Position numbers and translations under genes: made by a program. Shown here one piece after another: positions 37,903 through 46,924 of a DNA stretch of 64,000 bases; positions within the stretch are counted from its first letter, which is position 1; the number at the start of each line of letters is the position of its first letter. The stretch comes from Myxococcales bacterium (GTDB lineage: Bacteria > Myxococcota_A > Polyangia > Polyangiales > Ga0077539). Location: positions 62,001-126,000 of the forward strand of contig JAEUKH010000016.1 of the NCBI GenBank assembly GCA_016792845.1, in the 5' to 3' direction. The notes under the pieces were generated by a model. The model was not told the origin of the DNA, made no database searches, and saw only the letters and a list, made by a program, of their open reading frames with translations.

Positions 37903-39971
37903 GGCGCCTCAAAGGTCACGGTGCGGGTGAAGCTATGTTGGCCGCGGCTGAATCGCCATTCAGAACCGTCGACGCTGACCGCGACCGGGGCCCCGCCCGA
38001 GAGCACCGTGAGCATCGCCAGCGCGGGCGCCTCGCCCGATCGTTCGCATACGAACGAAGGGGCCGGCGATTTGGCGTTGTAGGTGCGCGAGACCCAGCCC
38101 CGCGGCGGGTCGTTCGCCCCCCGAACGACCGTGGCGGCGAGGGGGCTGCCCGAGGGCGCGAAGGCGCGCACCGAGAAGGGCCCCTCGGGGGTGAGAAGCT
38201 GCATCGCGAAGCCGTCGTGGGTGTGGTCGAAGGGGCCGCCGAGCCAGTGAAGGCGCGCGGTGTGGGCGCCCGGGCCGCGGAAGGTGTCGATCACCACCCA
38301 GAGGTCGTCGTCGAGGCGCTCGACGCTCCGGTGATGCTGCAATTGCTCGGGCTCGCGGGTGAAGCCGTCGTGGCTCCCGGAGACCCGGTCGGGGGCCCAG
38401 GCCGTGAGCCGCGCGGGGGTGGGGTAGAGGGTCTTGAAGCGCCGCGCGTGGAGCATCTGATCGAGGCCGTCGACGCCCACCGTGTTGTGGCTCTCGGTGC
38501 GCACGAAGTGATCGTGCCAACGGGCTTCGGCGTTGTAGAGGTAGCTCCCCGGGTCGGTGAGCACGTTGAGCCCGCGCCAGTGCAGGTCGACGCTCAGCAT
38601 GTCGATCTGCGAGAAGCGGTCGAGCACCGTGCCGCAGCGAAAGAAGGCGAAGCTCGACGGGTCGGCGCCGCGCAAGACGTGATAGCCCGTGTGCGTGAAC
38701 GACACCGAGCGTCGCGGGGGCGAGACCCGCGGCAGGTCGAGGGCGCCGGGCCCGAGCGTCCAGCAGAGCTCCTCGTCGTGGGGGCCGTCTTCGTAGAGCC
38801 GGACGCCGAGGTGCATCGCGCCGAGGAGCTGCAAGAGCGGCCGAAAGTCAGCGAAGTCGCAGGTCGTGAGCACCCGGGGCATCGAGCCGTCGTTCGAGCC
38901 GTAGTTCGGCAAGCGCCCGTCGACCGGGTTCTGCTGCGCGTAGAGGAAGCTCAGGCTGCGGCCGAGGGCGGCGGCTATGCGGGGCGAGACGGCCCCCCCG
39001 TCGGCCTCGGTGAAGCGGGCCGAGAGGGCCCAGTCTTGCAGCGCGGTGCGGGCGTAGTTGTGCGACTGGTTGATGTATCCGCCGTCGGGGTAGACTTGGC
39101 GCTCGGCCTCGGCCTCGACGATGGCCTGGCCGCGGGCGGCCCAGCGGCGGGTTGTGGGGTGCGCGGGCAGGAGCCGGGCGCAGAGCGTGAGCCCGAAGGC
39201 CTCGGCCACGAGGTGGTTGTTGTAGACGGCGCGCTGGGCGTACGCGAGCTCGGCTTCGAGCTGGTGGCCGACGACCCAGAGGTGCGCGGCGACGTCGAGG
39301 GCGAGGGCCGTCTGGTCGATGCCCAGGCGGTGAAAGACCGACATCGCGAAGAGCCAGGCCGTCGCCCGGATCACCATCTCTTGCGACGAGAACCAATGGA
39401 TCCCGAAGGGGTACGGGTTGCTCGCGAGGAAGCCCCGCACCTGGCGCGCGAAGGCGAGGGCCCAGCGCCGCCGTTGGGCGCCGTCTCCGGCCAGGGCGGC
39501 CGCGCGGGCGAGGTGGTAAGCCTGGGGGAAGCGGGCGGCCTCCCAGGTGAGCTTGACGTCGCCGACGGTGGGGGTCGGGGCGAGGGCGCGGGTCCAGTGG
39601 AGGGCGGCGTCCCAGCGGCGGCCGTTGAAGGGGTTGCGGTGCCAGTCGATGGGGTCGCCGCAGTCGACGGTCTCGGCGCCGAAGCATACGATCCGCCCTG
39701 CCGCGGCGTCGTCAGCTTGGGCCACGAGCTGGTCGAGGGCGCGGTCGTCGATGCGGCCCGCCATGGCCAGCGCGACGGCCTCGGGGTGCGCGAAGGGGAG
39801 CCGGTCGAGGGCCGCGAGGGCGTGGGCCTCAAAGCCTCGCGGCGGCGGCCCCGGTCGCGGCGTCTCGCGCGCCAAGAGCCCAGACCGCAGCGACACCTCG
39901 CGCCCGAGGCGGTACGCCGTGCCCCCGAGCCCGAGCTCGCGCAGCTCTTGGACCTGGTCGCGCCACCTCAC
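37899..39971 (-). CDS. Heparinase II/III-family protein
   Basis: 690 residues. Alpha-helical toroid (SNPYPFGIHWFSSQEMVIRA, YNNHLVAEAFGL, GGYINQSHNYARTALQDW) followed by a beta-sandwich domain with the family motif FFRCGTVLDRFSQIDMLSVDLHWRG and TESHNTVGVDGLDQM. These are polysaccharide lyases or related proteins acting on uronic acid-containing polymers. No signal peptide is evident, so either it acts inside the cell or export is non-classical. In capsule clusters such genes are often found next to asparagine synthases and bi-domain oxidoreductases, as here. It may trim or degrade the cluster's own uronic-acid polymer (inference). Confidence 0.88.
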   Translation of the reverse strand: MRWRDQVQELRELGLGGTAYRLGREVSLRSGLLARETPRPGPPPRGFEAHALAALDRLPFAHPEAVALAMAGRIDDRALDQLVAQADDAAAGRIVCFGAETVDCGDPIDWHRNPFNGRRWDAALHWTRALAPTPTVGDVKLTWEAARFPQAYHLARAAALAGDGAQRRRWALAFARQVRGFLASNPYPFGIHWFSSQEMVIRATAWLFAMSVFHRLGIDQTALALDVAAHLWVVGHQLEAELAYAQRAVYNNHLVAEAFGLTLCARLLPAHPTTRRWAARGQAIVEAEAERQVYPDGGYINQSHNYARTALQDWALSARFTEADGGAVSPRIAAALGRSLSFLYAQQNPVDGRLPNYGSNDGSMPRVLTTCDFADFRPLLQLLGAMHLGVRLYEDGPHDEELCWTLGPGALDLPRVSPPRRSVSFTHTGYHVLRGADPSSFAFFRCGTVLDRFSQIDMLSVDLHWRGLNVLTDPGSYLYNAEARWHDHFVRTESHNTVGVDGLDQMLHARRFKTLYPTPARLTAWAPDRVSGSHDGFTREPEQLQHHRSVERLDDDLWVVIDTFRGPGAHTARLHWLGGPFDHTHDGFAMQLLTPEGPFSVRAFAPSGSPLAATVVRGANDPPRGWVSRTYNAKSPAPSFVCERSGEAPALAMLTVLSGGAPVAVSVDGSEWRFSRGQHSFTRTVTFEAP

Positions 39972-41944
39972 GCCGACTCCGCCGCGGCGATGGGGTCTCG
40001 CAGGGTCTCGTAGGCCGGGCCGTCGCCGTCAAGCACCACCTGGGCCCAGGTCTCGATCGAGAGAAACTTCCACACGAGGTCGAACCAGTAGGGGTTCTGG
40101 GTGTCGGCGAGGGTCGCTTCGAGGCCGCGGTGATCCCAGAACCCGCGCTCGCGGGCGCGCCGACCGAGGAGCGTGTCGGCCACGAACCCGCGGTGGGTCT
40201 CGCGCATCCAGCGTTCGGCCGGGGTGTCGAAGCCGACCTTGCGCCGCGTGAGCACCTCGTGGGGGATCACGTCGCGCACCGCCTCGCGGAGGATCCATTT
40301 GCTCGCGCCCGCCCGAAACTTCAATGAATACGGAGTCTTGAACGCGAAGCGCACGAGCCTCGGGTCGGCCATCGGCACCCGCGATTCGAGGCTGTGGGCC
40401 ATGCTCATCCGGTCGTCTTGGGTGAACAATCCCGTGAGGTAGGTCTGAAGATCCCAGTGCATGACCTTGTCGGCGGGGTCGTGCGCGGGCGACGCGGCGA
40501 GGGCGTCGGTGAAGCGGGTGCGCGCGGCCCCGCGGTGGTAGAACCCGGGCGCCGCGAAGGCCGAGGCCCAGAGCGCGCCGGGCACCTTCGAGAAGTGATC
40601 GAAGTACCGGCTCTGGTAGTCGAAGCCTTCGGTGAGACCGCGCCGCGCGAGGCCCGAGATGCGCGCCAGGGTCTTGCGCTCGCTGAGCTGCTTGCCGAGG
40701 TTCGAGCCCGCGCCCGAGGCCGTGTCGCGGAGGGCCCCAGAGCGCCGCTGGAGCCGCGCTGAGAGCCGCGCCGAGAGCCAGTCGGCGGCCACCCGCTCGG
40801 GGTGGACGAGGGCGTACCGCGCGTACCCGCCGAAGATCTCGTCGGCGGCCTGACCGCCCACGCAGACCTTGACCCGCGAGGCCGCGAGCTCGGCCACCGC
40901 GAACATCGGCAGCATCGCCGCGCCGATGAGGGGCTGGTCTTGGTAATAGAGCAGCGTACGGAGGTCTTCGGCGAAGCGCGACCCGTCGAGGGTGATGAGC
41001 TCGAGGTCGAGCCCCAGGCGCCTGGCCGCGGCCTCTTGGAAGGGCCGCTCGTCGATCACGCCCTGCCCCGTGAAGTGGACGCCGAAGCACCGCGGCGGCA
41101 TCGATGCGCGGGTCGCGAAGGCCGCCACGGCGGTCGAATCGATGCCGCCTGAGAAGAAGCTCCCCACGGCGACGTCGGCCATGAGCTGGTCGCGCACGAC
41201 GGCGCTCAGCTCAGCCTTGAGGGCCTCGACCTGCGCCTCGGGGCGCTCGGTGCGCCAGCGAAAATCGCTGAGCTGCCAGTACCGCCGGTGTCGACGCGCG
41301 GCCCCGCGAAACTGCACATACTCGCCCGCGCGCAGCACCTTGATGTCGCGCAAGAAGGTGCGATCAAAGAGCGGGGTGTGAAAGTGCAGGTACTCATTCA
41401 CCGCGTCGGGGTCGATGCGGCGGGGCACGTCGCGGCAGACCGTGAGGGCCTTGAGCTCGCTCGCGAAGCGCACGCTCTGACCGTCGTCGTAGAGGTAGAG
41501 CTGTTTGACCCCGAGGGGGTCGCGGGCGAGGGTGAGGGTCTTTCGGTCGCGCTCCCAGAGGGCGAAGCTGAAGATGCCTTGGGCCATCGCGAGGGCGTCG
41601 GGGCCGTCTTCGCGCATCCAGTGCAGGAGCGTCTCGGTGTCGCTCGAACCGCGAAACCGCACGCCGCGGGCTTCGAGCTGCGCGCGAAACACCCGGTGAT
41701 TGTAGAGCTCGCCGTTGTACGCGATGACCGCGCCCCGGTCGGGGGTGAGCATGGGCTGCGCGCCGGTGGGCGAGAGGTCGACGATGGCGAGGCGCCGGTG
41801 CCCGAGCCCGAGGTTGCCGTCGATGTAGACGCCCTCGCCGTCGGGGCCGCGGTGCGCGAGGCGGCGGGTCATCGCCACGAGCGCTGCGCGATCGACCGGG
41901 CGCTCGGGCTCAGCGTAGTGGAAGATGCCTGCGACGCCGCACAT
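39968..41944 (-). CDS. asnB: Asparagine synthase (glutamine-hydrolysing) homologue 1
   Basis: 658 residues. Class II glutaminase domain with Cys2 nucleophile (MCGVAGIFHY), RLAIVDLSPTGAQPM, NGELYNH; synthetase domain with PP-loop FFSGGIDSTAV near 261-272. In polysaccharide clusters these enzymes commonly amidate the carboxyl of uronic acids (as proposed for WbpS) rather than make free asparagine. It is 40 residues longer than the second copy at 45071-46924 and is not a close duplicate. Starts one base inside the methyltransferase stop. Confidence 0.92.
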   Translation of the reverse strand: MCGVAGIFHYAEPERPVDRAALVAMTRRLAHRGPDGEGVYIDGNLGLGHRRLAIVDLSPTGAQPMLTPDRGAVIAYNGELYNHRVFRAQLEARGVRFRGSSDTETLLHWMREDGPDALAMAQGIFSFALWERDRKTLTLARDPLGVKQLYLYDDGQSVRFASELKALTVCRDVPRRIDPDAVNEYLHFHTPLFDRTFLRDIKVLRAGEYVQFRGAARRHRRYWQLSDFRWRTERPEAQVEALKAELSAVVRDQLMADVAVGSFFSGGIDSTAVAAFATRASMPPRCFGVHFTGQGVIDERPFQEAAARRLGLDLELITLDGSRFAEDLRTLLYYQDQPLIGAAMLPMFAVAELAASRVKVCVGGQAADEIFGGYARYALVHPERVAADWLSARLSARLQRRSGALRDTASGAGSNLGKQLSERKTLARISGLARRGLTEGFDYQSRYFDHFSKVPGALWASAFAAPGFYHRGAARTRFTDALAASPAHDPADKVMHWDLQTYLTGLFTQDDRMSMAHSLESRVPMADPRLVRFAFKTPYSLKFRAGASKWILREAVRDVIPHEVLTRRKVGFDTPAERWMRETHRGFVADTLLGRRARERGFWDHRGLEATLADTQNPYWFDLVWKFLSIETWAQVVLDGDGPAYETLRDPIAAAESA

Positions 41945-42753
41945 CAGCGCGTGGCCTCGATCATCATCGCGGTGCCGAAGCGGTTGCCGAGCAGCCGGAT
42001 GAGCGGCCGCGGCCAGGCGCGCCAGAGGAGCTGGTGGGCCCGCCCCGGGTAACGCTCGCTCGGGCGCATCAAGAGCAGGTCGCCGTGACCGAGCTGGGTG
42101 CGCACGGCGACGTCGCGAAAGCGGCCGAAGAGGGCCCGCGCTTCGGGCACGGTGTAGGCCTTGGTGCCGGGGCTCTCAAGGTGGTCGTGCACGGCCTCGC
42201 GGAGGCTCATCTGGGGCCGACCCTTGGCCGCCCCGTGCATGGCCCATTTCATCACCGCGACCCATGAATACAAGTGATAGATCATCACCCGCGCGCGCCC
42301 GCCGGGCTTGAGCACCCGGTACACCTCGTCGATGGCCCGGGGCGTATTGGGCGAGTGGTGCAAGACCCCGTACGAGTAGACGATGTCGAAGCGGGCGTCG
42401 TCGAAGGGCAGCGCCTCGGCGTCGCCTTGGGTCACCGTCGCGCTGAGGCCTTCGAGGGCGAGCCGCTCTTGGGTGAGGGCGACCCCTTGGGCCGTGAGGT
42501 CGACGCCGGTGGCGCGGGCCCCGGCGCGCACCCACTGCATGAAGTCGGTGCCTGCGCCGACCCCGACCTCGAGCACGTCTTTGTCGCGGCCCTCCCAGAA
42601 GCGGGCGAAGGGCTTGATGTACGGTTCGAGGGCGTAGCGCTCGTCTTCGAGCTCGCGGAAGAAGGCCCGGCGGTCGTCGGGCGAGAGGTCGCGGGTGCCG
42701 CAGGGGGTCGCGTCCCAGTGGGCGCGGACTGCTTCTTTGGCGGCGTCGGTCAC
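41944..42753 (-). CDS. Class I SAM-dependent methyltransferase
   Basis: 269 residues. SAM motif I VLEVGVGAGTDFMQWV, motif II GDAEALPFDDARFDIVYSYG, post-motif LHHSPNTPRAIDEVYRVLKPGG (UbiE/Methyltransf_11 type). Position between the asparagine synthase and bi-domain oxidoreductase genes, with 1-nt and 4-nt overlaps, suggests it methylates a sugar or a glycan intermediate. Target unknown. Confidence 0.88.
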   Translation of the reverse strand: MTDAAKEAVRAHWDATPCGTRDLSPDDRRAFFRELEDERYALEPYIKPFARFWEGRDKDVLEVGVGAGTDFMQWVRAGARATGVDLTAQGVALTQERLALEGLSATVTQGDAEALPFDDARFDIVYSYGVLHHSPNTPRAIDEVYRVLKPGGRARVMIYHLYSWVAVMKWAMHGAAKGRPQMSLREAVHDHLESPGTKAYTVPEARALFGRFRDVAVRTQLGHGDLLLMRPSERYPGRAHQLLWRAWPRPLIRLLGNRFGTAMMIEATR

Positions 42754-44912
42754 GACATCACCTCGGGCGTGTCAGCGGTGGCCACATCGACCGGCAGGCC
42801 CGTGCGCAGCGACTGCAACGCCAGGATCGGGAGCCGCGCCGAGGCGTAGAGCTCCTCCCACGCGATGGGCCACGGGCCGCCGCGCTGCACGGCCTCGATG
42901 AAGCCCCTCAGCCCCGCGGCGTTGCCGCGCTCTTTGCCGCCGTCGACCTTGGTGACCTTCTCGCGCCGCCAGAGGCTCACCTCGGCCCAGTCTTCGACGA
43001 TCGCGGTGCGACCGCCGCCCATCACCTCGAAGCGCTCGACCGGCGCGCCGCGGTCGCCGCCGGCCTGGTAGCTCACCGACGAGAGGCTCCCGTCGGCGTG
43101 GCGCACGGTGATGAACACCTGATCGTCGGTGGTCTCAAGGCTCGGGGCGGCGCCCACCGACTCGGCGTACACCTTCACCGGCAGCGAGCCCGTGAGCGCG
43201 ATGCACGCGTCGAGGGCGTGGCACGCCTCGCCGATGATGCGGCCGCCGCCGACGTTCTCGTCTTGCGGCCACACGTTGCCGGGGATGTACCCCGGGGCGA
43301 AGCGGTACGACACCGTGCGAGGGCTGACCCCGCGAAAGTGATCGCGGGCGGCGACGAGGCCCGGCGCGTAGCGGCGGTTGAAGCCCACGGTCAAGATCGG
43401 GCATCGCTCGCCGAGCGAGAGCACCGTCTCGCGCACCCGGGCCAGCTCGTCGGCGGTGATGGCGAGGGGCTTCTCGACGAAGACGTGCTTGCCCGCCTTG
43501 AGGGCCTTGATGACCAGGTCGGCGTGCAGGTCGTGCCGCGTCGCGATGATCACCGCGTGGGTGTCGGGGTCGTTGAAGACCTCGTCGGCCTCGGTGGTCG
43601 CATACGCGAAACCTGCTTTGCGGCCCGAGTATTCTGCGTTGAGCCCGCGCGCGGTGCAGAGCCCCCGCCAGCGGATCGCGTCGACCTTCGAGAGCGCCGG
43701 CAGCATCACGAGGCGGGCGTAGTTGCCCGCGCCGAGGAGCGACACGCCGGGCTGCTCTTGCGAGGTCGCTTTGGGCTTGGCGAGGGCGATCTTGCGCTGC
43801 CTCGGCGCGTCGACGCCGGGGTACTCGATCACCGCCCCGAGCACCGGGGCGCCGGCCACGATGAGGTCGTAGGCCTCGGCCGCGCGCTCGATGGCGAAGC
43901 GGTGCGAGGTGAGCTTCTCGACCGGCAGCTTGCCCTGGCTCACGAGGTCAAGAATGGCCTCCATGTTGCGTTGCGCCGTCCACCGGACGTGGCCGAAGGG
44001 GTAGTCGTGACCCTGGTCTTCGTAGGTCGGGTCCATCCGGCCGGGGCCGAGGCTTGAGCTCACCGTAAACTCAAGCTCTTTCATGAAGAAGGGCGCCCGC
44101 GGGAGGTTGAGCCCCACGACCCCCACGAGCACGATGCGCCCCTTCGGGCGGGTCACATCGGCGGCGAACTCGATGGGCTCATTGCTCGGCGTCGCGGCGG
44201 TGATCACCACCGCGTCGACCCCCGCCGGGCCCGCGAAATCGCGGATGGCCTCGCGGGGCGACCCGGTGCCCACGGCGTCGGCCCCGAAGGCCCGCGCGAG
44301 CTCGAGCTTTCGCGGGTCGACGTCGGTGCCGAACACCCTGCACCCTTGGGCCTTCAAGAGCGCGACACAGATCTGCCCGATGAGCCCGAGGCCGATCACC
44401 AGCACCCGCTCGCCGAGGGTGGCCTTGGCGAGGCGCACGCCCTCAAGGCCGATCGACGCGACCGCGGTGTAGGCCGCCTGCTCGAAGGTGACGTTCTCGG
44501 GGATCTTCGCGAGGAGGTTCTTCGGCACCGACACGACCCCGGCGTGGGGCCCGGTGGTGGCCACGCGGTCGCCGGGCTTGAAGCCCTGAACGCCCTTGCC
44601 GCACTCGAGCACGATGCCCGCCGACGAGTACCCGAGGGGCATCGGCTCGTCGAGCTTGGCCATCACCTGCTGCGCGGTCTGGACGAGGCCCTCGCTCTTG
44701 AGCTTTTGCAGCACCCGGCGCACATGGTCGGGCCGCTCGCGGGCCTTGCCGATGAGGCTCTTGCGCGCCAACTCGACGACGTATCGCTCGGTGCCCGCGC
44801 TCACCAGCGAGGCGACGCTGGCCACCACCACCTGCCCCGGTGCCGCCACCGGGTCGGGGATCTCTCGCACCGTCGTCACACCCGACCGAACCTCTTGAAC
44901 GACCTGAAGCAC
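42750..44912 (-). CDS. Bi-domain oxidoreductase: MDR dehydrogenase fused to Gfo/Idh/MocA
   Basis: 720 residues from the GTG at 44912, which has AAGGAG upstream; a longer frame is possible but unlikely. Residues 1 to about 375: medium-chain dehydrogenase (VLVIGLGLIGQICVALLKAQ near 165). Residues about 385-715: Gfo/Idh/MocA oxidoreductase (VSLLGAGNYARLVMLPAL, HVFVEKPLAI). The fusion is a known architecture of surface-polysaccharide clusters, usually with heparinase-like and asparagine synthase genes. Presumed role: oxidation/reduction of a nucleotide sugar, possibly linked to an internal redox cycle between the two domains. First gene of the nine-gene overlapping run. Confidence 0.9.
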   Translation of the reverse strand: MLQVVQEVRSGVTTVREIPDPVAAPGQVVVASVASLVSAGTERYVVELARKSLIGKARERPDHVRRVLQKLKSEGLVQTAQQVMAKLDEPMPLGYSSAGIVLECGKGVQGFKPGDRVATTGPHAGVVSVPKNLLAKIPENVTFEQAAYTAVASIGLEGVRLAKATLGERVLVIGLGLIGQICVALLKAQGCRVFGTDVDPRKLELARAFGADAVGTGSPREAIRDFAGPAGVDAVVITAATPSNEPIEFAADVTRPKGRIVLVGVVGLNLPRAPFFMKELEFTVSSSLGPGRMDPTYEDQGHDYPFGHVRWTAQRNMEAILDLVSQGKLPVEKLTSHRFAIERAAEAYDLIVAGAPVLGAVIEYPGVDAPRQRKIALAKPKATSQEQPGVSLLGAGNYARLVMLPALSKVDAIRWRGLCTARGLNAEYSGRKAGFAYATTEADEVFNDPDTHAVIIATRHDLHADLVIKALKAGKHVFVEKPLAITADELARVRETVLSLGERCPILTVGFNRRYAPGLVAARDHFRGVSPRTVSYRFAPGYIPGNVWPQDENVGGGRIIGEACHALDACIALTGSLPVKVYAESVGAAPSLETTDDQVFITVRHADGSLSSVSYQAGGDRGAPVERFEVMGGGRTAIVEDWAEVSLWRREKVTKVDGGKERGNAAGLRGFIEAVQRGGPWPIAWEELYASARLPILALQSLRTGLPVDVATADTPEVMS

Positions 44913-45070
44913 TCTCGGCAACGCTCCTTCCGACGTCGCGTGGGCGGCGCTGAGCCTCGGTGTCGCCCTCGGCCCTCGCACGCGCCAACGCGCTGCGCCG
45001 CGTTACTCCGAGAATCGAAGCCTCGCAAGCGACAGTTGCATGCCTACGGTGCGCCGCACCTCGCCCGCGT

Positions 45071-46924
45071 TCAGCGCAGGTGCCGGGTGCCCATCCGTTC
45101 GCGCCGCGCCCAACGCGCGTAGGCGAGCAGCGTCAGCCAACGAGAGTAGTACTGGCCTTGCGCGAAGCGCGCCCGCACCTCGGCGACGGCGCGCGGGTCG
45201 AGGCCCACCTCGGGGCCCTCGATTTCGGCGAGCTCGAGCCCCTCTCGGAGCCAGCGCTGGTACGGGATCCCGAAGCCCTTTTTGGGGCGATCCCACACCT
45301 CGCGGGGCAGCGCGGGGCCCACCGCGTCGAGCAAGAGCGGCTTGTTTCGCCGTCGATCGAGCTTGTGCCGCGTCGGCGTCGAGAGCACCCACTCGACGAG
45401 GTCTGCGTCGAGGAAGGGCGCCCGCACCTCGACGGCGTGGGCCATGCTCATCTGGTCGCCGTCGCGCAGGAGCGTGTTGCGGAGGTAGGTGCCGAGGTCG
45501 ATGCGCGAGAGGAGGTTCAGCGGGTCGACGTCGAGGCCCTCCCACTGGGCGACAAAGCGCGTGGTCGGGGGGCGCGTCGCGCCGCGCAGGCGCTCGACCC
45601 CGGCGTGGGTGAACATCGAGTGTTGGGCGAGGTAGGCGGCCCCCACCGGGTGCGGCTCGGTGGCCCACTGAAAGGCCTTCTCGACCGGCGAGTCGGGCCT
45701 GAGCCCGAGGTGATTGCGCCAGGGCAGGAGCGCCCGCCGGAGGGCCCCCGGCACGGCCTTGCCGCCCCGCGAGAGGAGCCCAAAACGCTCGCGCTGAGGA
45801 TAGCCCAGGAAGAGCTCGTCGGAGCCCTGACCCGACACCGCGACGGTGATCCCAGCCTGGCGGATGGCGTGGGTCACGAGGTAGACGTTCACGCCGTCGA
45901 CGCTGGGCATGTCCATCGCGTCGAGGGCGCGGGGTACGAGGGCCCTGGCCTCGTCGAGCGAGACCTCGACGCTCTGGTGGCGGGTGCCGAAGCGTTGGGC
46001 CACGAGGTCGCTGTAGGGCTTCTCAGAGTGGGCGCTGTCGGCGCCGCCGAAGGTGACCGAGAAGGTGGCGAGGTTCTGCCAGTGTTGCTCTGAGAGCAGC
46101 ACCACGTTGGCCGACGAGTCGATGCCGCCCGAGAGCAGCACCGCCACCGGCACGTCGCCCACCATCACATTGCGGAGCGAGCGCGAGAGCCGTTCGCGCA
46201 CCCCGGCCACGGCCTCGTCGCGGCGCCGCGAGGGGTCGACGGCGATGTCGGCGAGCGACCAGTACCGCCGCCGCGCGAGGCGCCCGTGGCTGAAGGTGAG
46301 CACCTCGCCCGGGGCCACGCTCTTGACGTCGCGCACGAGCGAGAAGGGGTCGGCGACGCTGCCGAAGGTGAGCAAGCTGTCGAGGCCGTCGGGGTCGATC
46401 TCGCGGGCCACGAAGCCGCCGGTCAAGAGGGCCCGCACCTCGCTCGCGAAGGCGAAGCGTCGGGCGTCAGAGACGTAGTAGAGCGGCTTCTCGCCGAGCC
46501 GGTCGCGGGCGAGGGTGAGGGTCTCGTCGCGGGCGTCCCACAGGGCGAAGGCGAACATGCCGCGGAAGCGCGCGAGGCAGCCGTCGCCCCAGCGCGCGAA
46601 GGCCGCCACGAGCACCTCGGTGTCGCTGCCGCTGCGAAAGCTGACCCCGTAGGCTTCGAGCTCTTTGCGCACCTCGGCGTAGTTGTAGAGCTCGCCGTTG
46701 AACACCACCGTGAAGCGGCCCGAGGCGTCGTGCATGGGCTGCCGACCCAGCGGCGAGAGGTCGATGATCGCGAGGCGCCGATGCCCGAGCCAGAGGGGTG
46801 TTCCGCCGCGCGTCGACGAGGCCCAGCGGCCCTCGGCGTCGGGCCCGCGGTGGGCGATGGCCTTGAGCGCCGCCTCGGGGTCGACACCCCGCTGATCACC
46901 GATAAAACCGACGATGCCGCACAT
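45071..46924 (-). CDS. asnB: Asparagine synthase (glutamine-hydrolysing) homologue 2
   Basis: 617 residues from the ATG at 46924. Cys2 (MCGIVGFIGD), RLAIIDLSPLGRQPM, NGELYNYAEVR; PP-loop LLSGGIDSSANVVL near 262-274; SGQGSDELFLGYP. Complete and probably active. As with the first copy, a glycan amidation role is likely given the context. Last gene of its sub-cluster; 158 nt without a gene separate it from the bi-domain oxidoreductase. Confidence 0.92.
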   Translation of the reverse strand: MCGIVGFIGDQRGVDPEAALKAIAHRGPDAEGRWASSTRGGTPLWLGHRRLAIIDLSPLGRQPMHDASGRFTVVFNGELYNYAEVRKELEAYGVSFRSGSDTEVLVAAFARWGDGCLARFRGMFAFALWDARDETLTLARDRLGEKPLYYVSDARRFAFASEVRALLTGGFVAREIDPDGLDSLLTFGSVADPFSLVRDVKSVAPGEVLTFSHGRLARRRYWSLADIAVDPSRRRDEAVAGVRERLSRSLRNVMVGDVPVAVLLSGGIDSSANVVLLSEQHWQNLATFSVTFGGADSAHSEKPYSDLVAQRFGTRHQSVEVSLDEARALVPRALDAMDMPSVDGVNVYLVTHAIRQAGITVAVSGQGSDELFLGYPQRERFGLLSRGGKAVPGALRRALLPWRNHLGLRPDSPVEKAFQWATEPHPVGAAYLAQHSMFTHAGVERLRGATRPPTTRFVAQWEGLDVDPLNLLSRIDLGTYLRNTLLRDGDQMSMAHAVEVRAPFLDADLVEWVLSTPTRHKLDRRRNKPLLLDAVGPALPREVWDRPKKGFGIPYQRWLREGLELAEIEGPEVGLDPRAVAEVRARFAQGQYYSRWLTLLAYARWARRERMGTRHLR

